Positions 45,181 to 56,401 of a stretch of 64,000 nt of DNA are shown piece after piece (positions within the stretch are counted from its first letter, which is position 1; every line of letters begins with the position of its first letter). The notes under the pieces were generated by a model. It searched no databases. It was not told the origin of the DNA and saw only the letters and a program-made list of their open reading frames with translations. Position numbers and translations under genes: made by a program. The stretch is from Prostheceraeus crozeri (taxonomy: Eukaryota > Platyhelminthes > Polycladida > Euryleptidae), in assembly GCA_907163375.1 (NCBI GenBank), contig CAJQUW010015597.1, forward strand, positions 186,001-250,000, given 5' to 3'.

Positions 45181-47675
45181 TTGATGTTGTTATTTTGAAG
45201 ATCCTCAGGATACTTGGGATCCGTTTCCAGTCGACTATTCAATTGGATGAGGAATCAATTATGTAAACTTCAGTAATTTTCAGGTCCCACTTTGCCACTG
45301 ATGGTACATGGTTTCTGGCAGTATAGTCCCATGTAGTTATGATCACATGCAACTAATATTTCACTTATTTGTTTAAGCCTTGAGATATTTGAAACGAATG
45401 TACTTCCCAAAACTCGCTTAACTACAGAATTGTTGTCACAAACAATCATATTTTCAAACAATTACGTTCTAAGCGACTCAACTTCTCAATGTATCTATCA
45501 AATTTGGTTCAATGTTTTATTTTTTTGTATGTTTTACTTTGAAAATTGGTTCATTGTCGAAATTGCCTGCATAAGTATCATTTTTATTGGAATCCGATGC
45601 AATTATTGTTCGTTATGTTCATGCTAGCCAAGACACCTAGCTTCAGTTGTAGCCAACTTTATTATGAAAGCATTTAGCATGTCATTATTGCGGTTTGACA
45701 TTTCAATCTCAACTTGTACTCAAAATTATGTCATCAAAATCATTACATCATGTTATGGTAACTTCGCTTCTCATTTTAACTTTGAAAACCTTTGAAAATC
45801 GTTTATCGTTACTTTATTCGAAACTTTTCGTTACATATCTTACATTCTTCTTATCATATAGCCGATAGATGTGAGAGTGCCGCCTGCGGACACGATGCAT
45901 CTTCAAAATTCAAGGATTTTGCCAACTTAATGATTTTATTTTCAAACCGTCACAGCCAACTCTCCTTACGTTCTAACTTCTATACATTACGAGAAAAAAC
46001 TTTGTCATATATTGCTAAAAACTTACATCACAGCTCTATCATGGTCTTTATCAGTCTCTTGTCATTGATGTTCATACCATAGCCTTCTTCATGTCCATCG
46101 ATCTTCTATCATCCTAGCATCGTGTAACTTGGGTGTGACGTTATACTTAAATGAAAATTTTGCATTGATGCCCTATATGCCACACACGGTGGGACAACTG
46201 CCGACTAGGGCGACCTTCCTTAAAACCCGATCTTCTAAGGAAACAGGGGGTCGGGAATTCCACGCGGACAGCTACCGTGAGAGCTCTTTCATCAAACGCC
46301 ACCGTCTTTCTTTCCAACTTGTTCTTCTTCCTTGATCTTCATCGTGAAACGCCCATCTTCATCGAATCGCCCACTCGTAGACATGAAAAGAAAGTGGCTT
46401 GGTGTCAGTATCTTGGTAATATATCATGATAATTTACATCACATTAAAGCTCATACATTAGAACATACTACATACACATGCATTATTGCTAAAGATCTTC
46501 AAAAAAGGAACTTTACAAAACACATCATATCTCTGGACAGCTCAACATAAATCATAGTGATTGCAACTATTGATCTACTAACGTAACAATAATAGTAACA
46601 TTTATTTCTAAAAAAGGTAATCAAAGTCATGCAAGTTGATTATAAAATAGTGATGATAGGTAAATGGAGAAAGTAATTCAAGAAAAGTGGGCAAAGTACT
46701 TCGATCACAAGACACAAGTATGTTGTGCATTTAGATCATTATGATATGATGGAGGATATAACAAAAACAATCGTCTGGTCGTCTTGTGTAGAAGATGGGG
46801 ACCATCGTTTTATTGCTCCTCTATACATAATATATTGCTCCTCCTTGTATAAGCGATAAATTGAACTGTGTTTGTTGTCACTCACATCTGCATTTTTATC
46901 ATGCCTGTCGGTTCAGGAATAGGTCTTGCACAGTTACCTCTGCTCCCAGGCGCGGTTGCTCAATTTTTGCCGCCGAAGTCGTACAGCTCTTGCCTCAATT
47001 TCCATCTCGGACATCCCTGTGTAATCTGCGTGTCCTGTGGAGTCCACTGTCAGTCACTTCGTTTGCCTATCATCGAATTAACAACTCTGCCGTTTCTCGA
47101 CATCTTCTAGAATTCATAAATTCGTTTAAATGCCCAATTGACGATTGAATTTCGTTCTTTTTCGTCAGTCGGCATGAGTTGTCTACCACTCTTCTACTCA
47201 AGTTCCTTTGAGTCACTGTTTGTCTTGGCACGATCTTAGCGTGCTATGGTCCCGTCTCCGCTACATGATTCATAGCTGGGAGTGCTATCTTTTCTGAGAT
47301 ATCCTAAAATATATTTGAGAATGCCTGCAACCACAGAAAGGTGACAATCCTGCCATCGATGCCGGAACAGGGGGGGGGCGCAGGGGGTCTGAGGAGGGGC
47401 AAAGGTGCCGTTGAGCAGAAATGCAGTCATACGTGTACAACAATTGTTTTCGAGATTTAAGTTCATGTTCAAGTATTTCTGATGAAATAGTTTTATTCAT
47501 TGCTCAGACGTTTTTCCGAAGCAACAAGCTGATTTTGAATAAACATAGTGGCTAGTTATCTCATTTAAGTAACGTGAAATGCAGTCCAGATTCCATGAGT
47601 CTGCAGAGTTTTTAGGTCTTTTAATTGACAAGATAGTATCAATCAACTAAGTAACTCGAAAGCATGATGCTACAC
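45181..47675. other. Stretch without a confirmed gene
   Basis: GC-richer islands at about 45860-45900, 46140-46330 and 46900-47260 contrast with AT-rich surroundings. The third follows an acceptor-like GTCGGTTCAG (46907-46916). Its open frame, GIGLAQLPLLPGAVAQFLPP, stops at about 47110 and matches nothing I know. They could be exons of a non-coding or fast-evolving transcript. A run of about eight guanines occurs near 47370. Confidence 0.3.
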
Positions 47676-48112
47676 CAGGGATGCGCAACCTTATACATTT
47701 TTCGGCCCCCATTTCGAAGGCCGGAAGAATCACGGCCGCACTTAATATGTGCGCAAACAACTAGGTCAATAGGTAATCCCTTTTATATTCCACCACTCAA
47801 ATTAGCTTTCCCTGATGAAAGACGCACTGAAAATCGCATAAAGGCCTACTTCGTAAAGACTGAGTTAGCAAGTTAACCCATATACGACCGACGGTCATTT
47901 TTGACCAGAAAAGACTTAAGGTGTTATTAGCACTGTTGAAAGCATGTTTTTGTAAGGGCAACTGAAGGAGAAAGCCCTTTATTAAGCTAATGTAATTTAG
48001 GGCCCCCAGAAGTCAATAAAGTCAATTTTTTTATTATGAGTTCCGGTGACCAGAAATGTCTAAAACCGGTGTAATAATGGTCTATCTGGTCTATTGAGAA
48101 AGTTATAAAATT

Positions 48113-48184
48113 CAATAAAGTCAATTTTATTGTTTTAGGTCAATAAAGTCAATTTTATTGTTTTTGGTCTATAAAGTCAATTTT
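48113..48184. repeat. 28-bp tandem repeat, about 2.6 copies
   Basis: Units start at 48113, 48141 and 48169 with CAATAAAGTCAATTTTATTG or a variant. Related single copies occur at about 48013 and 49135. A subterminal repeat of the nested element. Confidence 0.85.
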
Positions 48185-48615
48185 CGAGAACTATTCGTCA
48201 TATTATTGTATTTTCTAGAGACAGATACAAACAATGTGTTTTTATGTTTATGATACGCACAAAATTTTCTTTGTTGATGGCTGAGTGGCATTTGTGAGAC
48301 GGCATTATATTAAACACTCAATGATATTTAAGTTCTTCAATCGAATACGTACAAGGTCACGGGAGAACGAAGGTTGTCAATTTGCGAACTCTAGATGATC
48401 ATGTGATTCTCAAAAGCGCATCGGGAGTACTAAGAATAGCAATGACTGGTAGCTATTATACATGTAAGTACTCCATGGTGAAATCAACGACTACTGGTTT
48501 TCATCATTTCCATTTTTTAATACTCCCTGGTGGCAATAAATGGCGTTGCAATCATTGAAGAAGTCATTGTGAGTTGATTTAAATATTCGAAAGTTTCGCT
48601 GAGGCTTTCGACCAG

Positions 48616-48882
48616 TTGCAAGCCATAAATTTTGCAAATGACCCTTGTGGTGTTGGACAGTACATAACAAAGCGATTGAGTGCAAATGACATGTCGTCCA
48701 TTGTTGGTCTCACACGGCCGGAGATGTCACCAAGCATTTATGGATTGTTACAGAAGTGTCAGCTCTCGACTGCTGCGATTGAACGAAGCTTCTCTATGCT
48801 TCAGAAACTACTAGCCAAGGACAGGAATTTTAAACCTCATAACGTGAGGCAGTTTCTTGTTTTATATTACAATGGTAAGTAA
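48616..48882 (+). pseudogene. hAT C-terminal dimerisation fragment
   Basis: The open frame ends LSTAAIERSFSMLQKLL, AKDRNFKPHNVRQFLVLYYN. This matches the hAT dimerisation motif (ERxFS..., R..L..., ...L..Y.N) at the C-terminus of hAT transposases. An acceptor-like GTGTTGGACAG (48651-48661) and a donor-like G|GTAAGTAAA right after LYYNG suggest it may have been an exon. The catalytic domain is absent, so it cannot be an active transposase. It lies inside the nested insert. Confidence 0.6.
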
Positions 48883-49988
48883 ATGACAATATTTTGACTA
48901 TGATTGAACTAGTCGTTTTACAATAAAAAATAAATGAATAAATCAATGGTTCTAATCAAACTCCATGGAATCATAAGCGTTTTAATGTGGCACAGGTACT
49001 TATCCCCTCATCTTCCAAAAATACATTTTTTAGAAATCACTACCATCATAGGTTGGTTTGTCCCCCCTTGGTTAGATCCTAGGTATGCCCTGCATAAAAT
49101 GAATGGTTGAAACTCTCTAAAAATGGTTAGGTCTATAAAGTCAATTTTTCCGATTTTTAAAGTCAACTTTTCATTTTTTTAGGTCAACTTTCTGGGGGCC
49201 CTAAAATTCATTCATCACAGGGCCGGTGATCTAGTAGGCATCCTTATTCAGTCCATGGACTTGAAGCTTACGCGCGCGAACAATTCGAGCAAACTTCAAT
49301 TGTACCCTTTGTTTCTTCTAGCTGATGACTGTAGCCATGAATGCACATGAATGTTACTTCCCTAAAATATTCTATTCATGAGCTATCAAACTGCTTGAAC
49401 GCCTTCATCGCGCCTGCAGGCGCGCATTTTTCCAAACAGCATGGGCATAAAGGTTTTCTACAGTGCTACTACAGTGACGATTGTTTTTCGATTGCCTCAA
49501 ACTCCAGAAATATTTGCAATATACATGTACAATATTCTTTTTCATTTAGGCCTACTTCTAATTGTCACGGCCGCACTTTGACTCTTTAACGGCCGTACGG
49601 CCACAGGTTGCGCACCCTTGTGCTACACGCTTATGTATACTCAGAGACCCCTACACTGAAAGATCATGGCTTTATTAAAGATATCACCACCGTTAGTATG
49701 TATACCCTAGTTACACTGACTAGGAGAACTTTAGCTTGATAGGCACTTTTGTGAGTGAATGATAATGTTCATCAGCAACAAAAAATATTGGCTAATATCA
49801 AGCCTAGTTTATGACACATGTTGCACCTCAGTAGGCCTACTTTTTGGAATGTCTTGTACATGCAATGCAATAAATCCGTCAGGCGATGCATATTGTAGAC
49901 GTTACTTTGCAGTAAACAAAATTACTTTTCTCGGAATTGTATCTTTATGAGTCACCTGTCTAGGTAACTTGCAAGTGAGGCCTCATCT

Positions 49989-50050
49989 TCTACAACAACA
50001 AAAAGTGTAGACTTTCCGTTTCCGAAGGAGACAAGCAAGCGATTGGAATG
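49989..50050 (+). CDS. Possible small exon, unidentified
   Basis: TGAGGCCTCATCTTCTACAA through GATTGGAAT follows an AACTTGCAAG acceptor and precedes GTAAGTCT. The open frame gives a Ser/Thr stretch, then KSVDFPFPKETSKRLE. It lies directly before the hAT-like MITE, 1.8 kb upstream of a hAT relic, and might be a leftover 5' transposase exon. Confidence 0.2.
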
Positions 50051-50068
50051 TAAGTCTATATTATAGAT

Positions 50069-51351
50069 TAGTGTTCGGTATTGCTCGAATGACCACTACT
50101 CGATTATTACTCCAGTGCTCGAATGAATCATCAATGTATTTATAGGGCATCATATATCATGTATTACTATAGTATGCCGTCTAATTCAATGTAGGATACT
50201 ACTTGCAGCTCTGTGCATAAAAAAACAAAAAACATGTACATAATAACAAATTCTTAAAATACATAATTTTTTCGTAGACTTACTGTTTCATGCTATCCTG
50301 TAAGATCGACTATAGAAGGTCATCAACGTTTTACGCGCTTTTATAAAGTCGGCCTTACAAAAAGCGGGAAGTTTTTCCTCTTCATTGTATTGCTGACATT
50401 ATAAAGTAATGTCTTGCCAATTGGTCTACTATAGATTTTGTTTTGGCAAATTTACTGTTAAAAATAATTCATTGAGATAACCAGAGTTTTTATCTGATAT
50501 GATAAAAATGATTAATCTGCTGTATACATGCTCATATTCTTCTGAGATGAAATCAGCGAAGTTTCATTGATTCATGGACCTATGTATACTGCACTTGAGA
50601 ATGTATTCCATTTGTTTAACTCAAAAAATCAAATATGAAATTACTTTCCCCATTTTCTGATTTCGTTGTATGAATGTTTATAGAACATGCCATTATATGC
50701 TTGAATATAATTGTATATCATCGATGTCTGCTATTATGGACACTGAACAAAGTGTGATTTGTGAGCGCGGTAATTGCAGACCAAGCCACACGCGGAATAT
50801 TATTCACGACCGAAGCCGAGCTTCAAATTTACAGTTCAGTTATTAAGTTTACTGGGCGAGAGCTCTGAACAGCTATATGTGCCCTCACAACTGATATATT
50901 TTCTCTCGCTACTTAATATGTTTCGTATTTGTGTTTCTAAGATGCTTTGTTGAGGTATTTAATGGCAGCCCATTTAACGAATAATTTCATATAAACAACT
51001 GGTATTTTCAATCATATTATCTCACATTGAATGCTTCAATGCAATGAAGTACATGTATGTAATCATCGATCTGGATAATGGCGAATAGAAATCTTCAGAT
51101 TCTCTAATCGGCATGATCTTGTAGGCTACAAGCAGTCTTAGGCTGCTACATGGTGCTATAGATATGCGAATTATCATTTTTTAATGAAGAAAATAATGAT
51201 ATAAGTGGAAGAGGACTTATTACATATTCCTGGCAAAGCAATGAGTTGTGCAAACTATCACATAATTATTTTGTATAGAGTACTCGGAATCACTACTCGA
51301 GTAACACTTCGACAGTGAGTAGGCCTATTCGAGTGCTCGTGCCGAACACTA
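50069..51351. mobile_element. Non-autonomous hAT-like element (MITE), about 1.28 kb
   Basis: The ends TAGTGTTCGG (50069-50078) and CCGAACACTA (51342-51351) are perfect inverted repeats, each followed inward by several ACTCGA/TCGAGT motifs. The style (TAGTGTTCGGCACGAGCACTCGA) resembles hAT termini. No target duplication is recognisable, and the AT-rich interior has no coding capacity. Confidence 0.65.
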
Positions 51352-51847
51352 ATACTTTGGTCTGTATGTCTAAAGATTGTAATGGTTTGAGCTTCTTGGT
51401 ATGGAAAATTTATTTCAGTATGTGCCCTGCTTCAACATTCTTGCCCTCCTCGCCCTAAATTCGTTCCGGCATCCTTGCATCCTGCACTGATGCGTCGGTT
51501 AATTTTTCCGATGTAGTTGTGTTATTGTAAACTGAAGCATTGGTCAAGGTAGATTTTTCAACTTGTTGAAGTTGGCTTTGACCTAATGAGATGCTGACTT
51601 CATTTTCTGAACAAGCAATTTCCGTTCATCTATTTAAACAGAATTCATTTATACACCATTTCACAGGACAGCGTGTCAACGAGCTAACACGCGATCTCTC
51701 TTGAAGGTTAAGGTCATCAGGGCTTCTGAAATCCCCCGATTAGTGAAAGATAAAAACAGTTGACATTAGATTCCTTTCTTCTTTAGCTACAAGTTTGATT
51801 TCCTTTCACTATTGAGTAATAAACTTAAACTATTTCTATGTTTTTAG

Positions 51848-53040
51848 TTGGCGTTCAGAGGTCATGATGAGTCTGCTTCCTCATCAAATCGTGGCAACTA
51901 CGTTGAAATTCTCCACATGCTTAGTTGTTATGATGCCTTGCTCTCGTCGCATTTTTCATCTTTATCTTCGGACAGTGTCTTCTCAGGATTATCCAATCGT
52001 ATACAGAATGATCTGATTTCATCGATCAACAACGTCATCGTCGATAAGATCAAGGTTGAGCTATCCTCAACTCACTTCGTGGCCATCATGCTTGACGAAA
52101 CATCCGACGCAAGCAGCAGATCACAACATTCCACTCCTTGGATTTACTGACGTAAGCAAAGACAGATCAGCGTCGGCACTGTGTGCTCATGTGTTTCGAG
52201 TTCTAGAGGAATTTGATTGCGAAGAGAAATTGATCATGATGGAGCAGCGGTGATGGCAGGTCAGTTGAACGGATTACAGGCGCTTGTAAAGGAGACTATC
52301 CCAAATGCATTGTTTGTTCATTGTTTCGGACATGTGTTGAATCTAGTTTTGTCCCAAGCCTTGAAAAGTTTGCCGACCACGTGTATATTTTTTCAGACTT
52401 TATCTGGCTTGTCGGCCTTCTTTACTAGATCAACAAAACGAACAGCATGTCTTGACGAATTTGTAAAAGCTCGACTTCCTCGTGTTGCTCCAACTCGTTG
52501 GATTTATAACTCTCGAACAGGACAGAATTGATTTTGCTATTTGAAGAAATGTACAAAAATCCTTGTAGTTGGGATGATTCGGTGATCAATGATGTGCGCG
52601 GTTTCCTGTCTGCTTTGAAATCGTTCCATTTCATATTTTGCTTGGAGTTGCTTTCTGAGTTGTTTGCATTCACTGATGTGTTGTATAATGTTCTGCAAAA
52701 GAAGTCACTTGATATCAGTTATTGTCAAAAAAAAGTAAATGAATGCATTGAATTTCTCCAAGATTCGAGAACGAAGTTCGATGCCATTTTTGACTCTGCC
52801 AAAAGTGATTATGAAGTTGATACTAGTCATGATGTTGTTGTCCTGCGCTCACGTACAAAAGTAATGAATTTCGCACGTACAATATTCATGAACTGAATGT
52901 TTACTTCGAAAGACAAAATTTGGGTGCAACGCTGCCTGAGACAAACAAATTCACGAAACTGGCACTGACCTTTCCCAGTACCACGGCGTCCTGTGATCAA
53001 GGTGAAGAGAGATTGTCACATCGAGGAGTTGTTGAATAAA
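51848..53040 (+). pseudogene. hAT-type transposase relic (DUF4371/ZNF862-like)
   Basis: Sequential frames give a recognisable order: LAFRGHDESASSSNRGNYVEI and FSGLSNRIQNDLISSI; then AIMLDETSDASSRSQ; LLGFTDVSKDRSASALCAHVF; DGAAVMAGQLNGLQALVKE with NALFVHCFGHVLNLVLSQ; the APTRWIYNSR motif; a helical domain; and LALTFPSTTASCDQGEERLS, a decayed dimerisation motif. This is the DUF4371 plus hAT-dimer architecture of ZNF862/ZMYM-like hAT transposases. Frameshifts occur near 52130, 52230, 52525 and 52875. The N-terminal TTF-type zinc finger is missing. No termini located. Confidence 0.8.
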
Positions 53041-53323
53041 TTGCAGGACAACTCCTGTTTTTACGACTCTAACAGATAGATGTAATAGATTTTTCCATAT
53101 TTTGAATGAATGAAATGTGCACAGATGCTTGAAGCAGTGTTACTCGAAGAGAAACGGCGAAAGGCCTCGCAAATTATGATATTGTTTGATTTTTACTGCA
53201 TTATGCAAGATTAATTGGTAACATAGACGATTCGATATGAAACAATGACGGCATGAGTTTAAGTTAAGAGCATGTTAAGTGCTTACGCAACAATGCAGAG
53301 AAAAAGACTTTACATACATATCG

Positions 53324-56126
53324 CAGGCATCCCAGTGATCCCTACTTTTCCTACTTTTACCTACTTTTTAAGGGTCTCCCTTTTTTCACTATTTTTTTGC
53401 AAAATCCCTACTTTTCACTACTTTCCGGCGAAATCCCTACTTTTCTATGAAGTTGTGTAATTTGACTTTTATTTGTTTCGTGAGAGTTACCGGATCATAT
53501 TGTGACTTTTTATCAGTTAATGAAAATTATATATATCAGAACTATTTACAGATTCATAATCAAATAATTATCACAGAAATGTATCCTTGTTATCCGTTGT
53601 AAGATAATGTGGTAATTCTACATTTAAAAAAATTATCATAAAAATAACAGCTTTTATATTACAAAAAAGATAGAAAAGTAAATATAAGATAGAAAATAGA
53701 AAAAATTAAAAAGCCCATACAAAAATCATTCAATTATGTGTCGAAGTTTTTTTCATTTAAGTGTCGAACTGTCATATTCATACAATGATTTTAATCTCAA
53801 TCTCCTCCACAGATAAGGAAAGAATTCATCGAGTAACCAGCATTAGAAGAATTCATAGGAAGAAAGTTTCGTAGAAAACAGCTTCCAGACATGTAGGCTA
53901 TCATGTCTAACAAGGATAAAGTACAATCGTGTGCAAGTTCATTATAGTGTTGGAAGACATTAATATGGAGTACATACATAAGGTTAGCATTCAATCTTCC
54001 AATGTTTTTCATTTACTGACTTTAAAGGAGTTGGATTCCTTATTGCTGTCTGAAGTTGTCAGATCTCGTCGCTTGAAAAACAGACTATGTTTGAACAAAA
54101 TAACTTTGAAATTGAAATAGATTTTTCGGAAACTTTTTGCACCATTAAATGAGCATTCGAACTCCTTTAAGTGCGAATGTCATACTGATACTGCGATAAT
54201 GTAGTTTAGTAAAGAGCTTTATATTCTGATGTTTTTTTTCTTTTCATCATGTACATATAACCATTGTTATTCGAATGAGTTATTGGCTTGATTGCATTCT
54301 TTCTGTATTTGTATCTCATAATACATGAAATTTGTCTTAAGAATTTGAATGGTTATGTAGCAATATTTTATTTTGAATTGCTGTTTTCGAGGTTTTATGA
54401 GCCCCAAAATAGTGAATTCGTACATTGTCAAATTTTCATGCATCATTAAGAATCCCTTTTATCAGATGTCAAATGTCGATGCAATTGCAGACGTAGATGT
54501 TTCATTGCCTGCAAATCACGTTCCTTGGGAGGAAGTAGAAAATGGCAACGTTGAAACTCCTCCTAAAATCGAAATTCAGTGCATGATCAAGTGCTATATT
54601 GCAATCACAAAGTATCTGCTGAAACGATTGCCAATTCGCAACAGACTCCTGCGAGATGCCTTGGCACTCCATCCTCTACATAGAAAGAAAGAATCCAATA
54701 CGCACGCCATTTAGAGATTGGTTTTGAATTTTCCACAAATCATATCTTCGTCTGACCATGACCTGATTCGTGATGAATACCTTGCATATCAAAACGACGA
54801 TTTGTCACCTGCTTTGTCTGTATTCGAAGAAAGTGGACGTGTCGACCATTTTTGGCGTGATGTTGGGCGATTGAAAAACAGTTGTGGGCTTCCAAAGTAT
54901 ACGAATCTCTATAAGCTTGCTCGAACAGTCCTGAATATTCCTCATGGCAATGCGGACGTCGAACGCTCACTTTCAATTAACAAAAATATTCTAACTTCAG
55001 AAAGAACCAGGTTGTCTGAGGAAACATTGATTGGATTGAGACTAGTGAAAGATGCCGTAAGACGTCATGGCGGTATCTCACGAGTACCGATTACAACTGA
55101 TCTAATGAAAGCACACCGCAATGCGCATCGCAAATATCAGATCCGCAGTGAAGAAGAGAAGGAAAAGGCTGAGAAGTGGAAAACCTAAAGAAGTGACCAA
55201 AAGCTAACTGAACAAACTATCAAAGATACGTCGACTCAACAAGCTCTCACAAAGACATTTGAATCAATGACATCGAAGGAAAAGTTACTCACCGATAAAG
55301 AACAGGAAGTGAAAGACGATTTGAAATTGGCTCATAAACTAGTCAATGAAGGCAATGAACGTCTCGCAATGGGAATCAAGAAGAAAGATATGGTAGAGAT
55401 CGCGTTGGCTCAAACCATGCTAGAAAGTGGACGCAACAAGATTGTATCAGTGCAGAATGCTGCTGAGGTATGTGAAAAGAGAAGAAATAAACTTGATAAG
55501 CGTAAAGCAAAGTTTTTTGATAAAACCATGAACACCCTACAAAATAAATAGTACATCTTCCGTGACTTTAGCCATGTTTGGACAGTTATTAAGCGTTATT
55601 TGTTTATGAAAGAGTCAAGGAGAGAATGATGTATAAACAGTTTTGCTACATAACTCGTTACAAGATTCGTTCTAAATGAGAGGCCTACAACTTAACATTC
55701 CCCGTTGATAAACGGTGACAATAGTCAACTTTTGCATCATACCAAATTTCGTCACGCTAAATTCAGGGTACCTTCTTATTCGTAAATTCTCTCCTCGTCT
55801 CTGATATGTTATGTTATCCACTTTCGAATTGAAATTGATGTGATCGAGTTACGATATGGTTGCGATTTGTTTTCTTGTTTTTAACAATGTGAAAATATCA
55901 TGATACAATTGCTCTTACTTCGCATCATGTACTGGTTTGTACTCATAGTTGTTAGGAGTGGTTTTACACAAGAATTCAGTTTAACAACTATTTGATTATT
56001 TAGGGAGAATGTAAGACAGGATCACACATTACATTAGCCTTATTTTTCTTCTTTCTTACTACTTTTTCGAAAAAAATATCCCTACTTGCATCCCTATTTT
56101 TTTGTTGAACAGCGCTGGGATGCCTG
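53324..56126 (+). mobile_element. hAT-superfamily element with 6-bp TSD
   Basis: The inverted ends CAGGCATCCCAG (53324-53335) and CTGGGATGCCTG (56115-56126) are flanked by ATATCG on both sides (53318-53323, 56127-56132). A CCCTACTTTT motif repeats at least four times in the left subterminal 130 bp and recurs in the same orientation at about 56055-56100, so it is direct rather than inverted. The coding relic ends with a hAT-type dimerisation motif. Six-base duplications are known for a minority of hAT groups (hAT6 in Repbase naming), so the assignment is by pattern. Confidence 0.75.
54466..55551 (+). pseudogene. hAT-like transposase C-terminal half, two in-frame stops
   Basis: The exon starts after an acceptor-like CCTTTTATCAG and reads MSNVDAIADVDVSLP. 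One frame runs to 55551, broken by TAG at 54712-54714 and TAA at 55186-55188. Features in order: a helical region with YIAITKYLLKRLPI; FWRDVGRLKNSCGLPKYTNL; the dimerisation signature IPHGNADVERSLSINKNILT, SERTRLSEETLIGLRLVKDA; then a long Lys/Glu-rich coiled-coil tail (EKLLTDKEQEVKDDLKLAHK). The RNase H-fold catalytic part should lie upstream, but 53470-54370 shows no matching frame and is probably deleted. Family memory supports a hAT-like protein common in invertebrate genomes. Confidence 0.7.
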
Positions 56127-56401
56127 ATATCGTTTAAAAAGCGACCTTATACACGAAACACGCGTAAGTATTTTTACGACCACTTTTAAAGCAATCACAG
56201 CATTTATCCATTATAAAGAAAGTTGCATTCATTTCTTAACTTGTATTTTGTGTCTGAACAGATTTTGAAATAAAAAGAGAATGTCGTCGTAGGTGTATAC
56301 GTGTAGTGCTTACATTACGTTGCAGAAACTCGGATATGTGATATGTCGTTTGGTAGGGAGAGACGCTATGACAGGCATAACAATCGAAGTTTCAATCACA
56401 C

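Larger units (their letters stand above)
48000..49201. mobile_element. Nested insert inside the hAT, GGGCCCCCAGA termini
   Basis: The 11-bp inverted ends GGGCCCCCAGA (48000-48010) and TCTGGGGGCCC (49191-49201) are flanked by TA on each side (47998-47999, 49202-49203). Both ends carry AAGTCAA-type subterminal repeats, and the left side has a 28-bp tandem repeat. It contains a hAT dimerisation-type coding segment. It may be a separate transposon that landed in the hAT, or an internal inverted arrangement of the hAT itself. Confidence 0.55.
47676..49620. mobile_element. hAT element, 1.95 kb, 8-bp TSD
   Basis: It begins CAGGGATGCGCAACCT and ends with the complement of CAAGGGTGCGCAACCT, flanked by a perfect 8-bp duplication TGCTACAC (47668-47675 and 49621-49628). 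Subterminal GCGGCCGTGA/TCACGGCCGC-type motifs are shared by both ends (about 47731 and 49565). This is the hAT signature. Most of the interior is occupied by a second bracketed sequence (48000-49201), so little of the original interior remains. Confidence 0.92.

Noticed and set aside
53272-53460. Small frame across CCCTACTTTT repeats
   Set aside because: It is translation of the transposon's subterminal repeats, not a gene.
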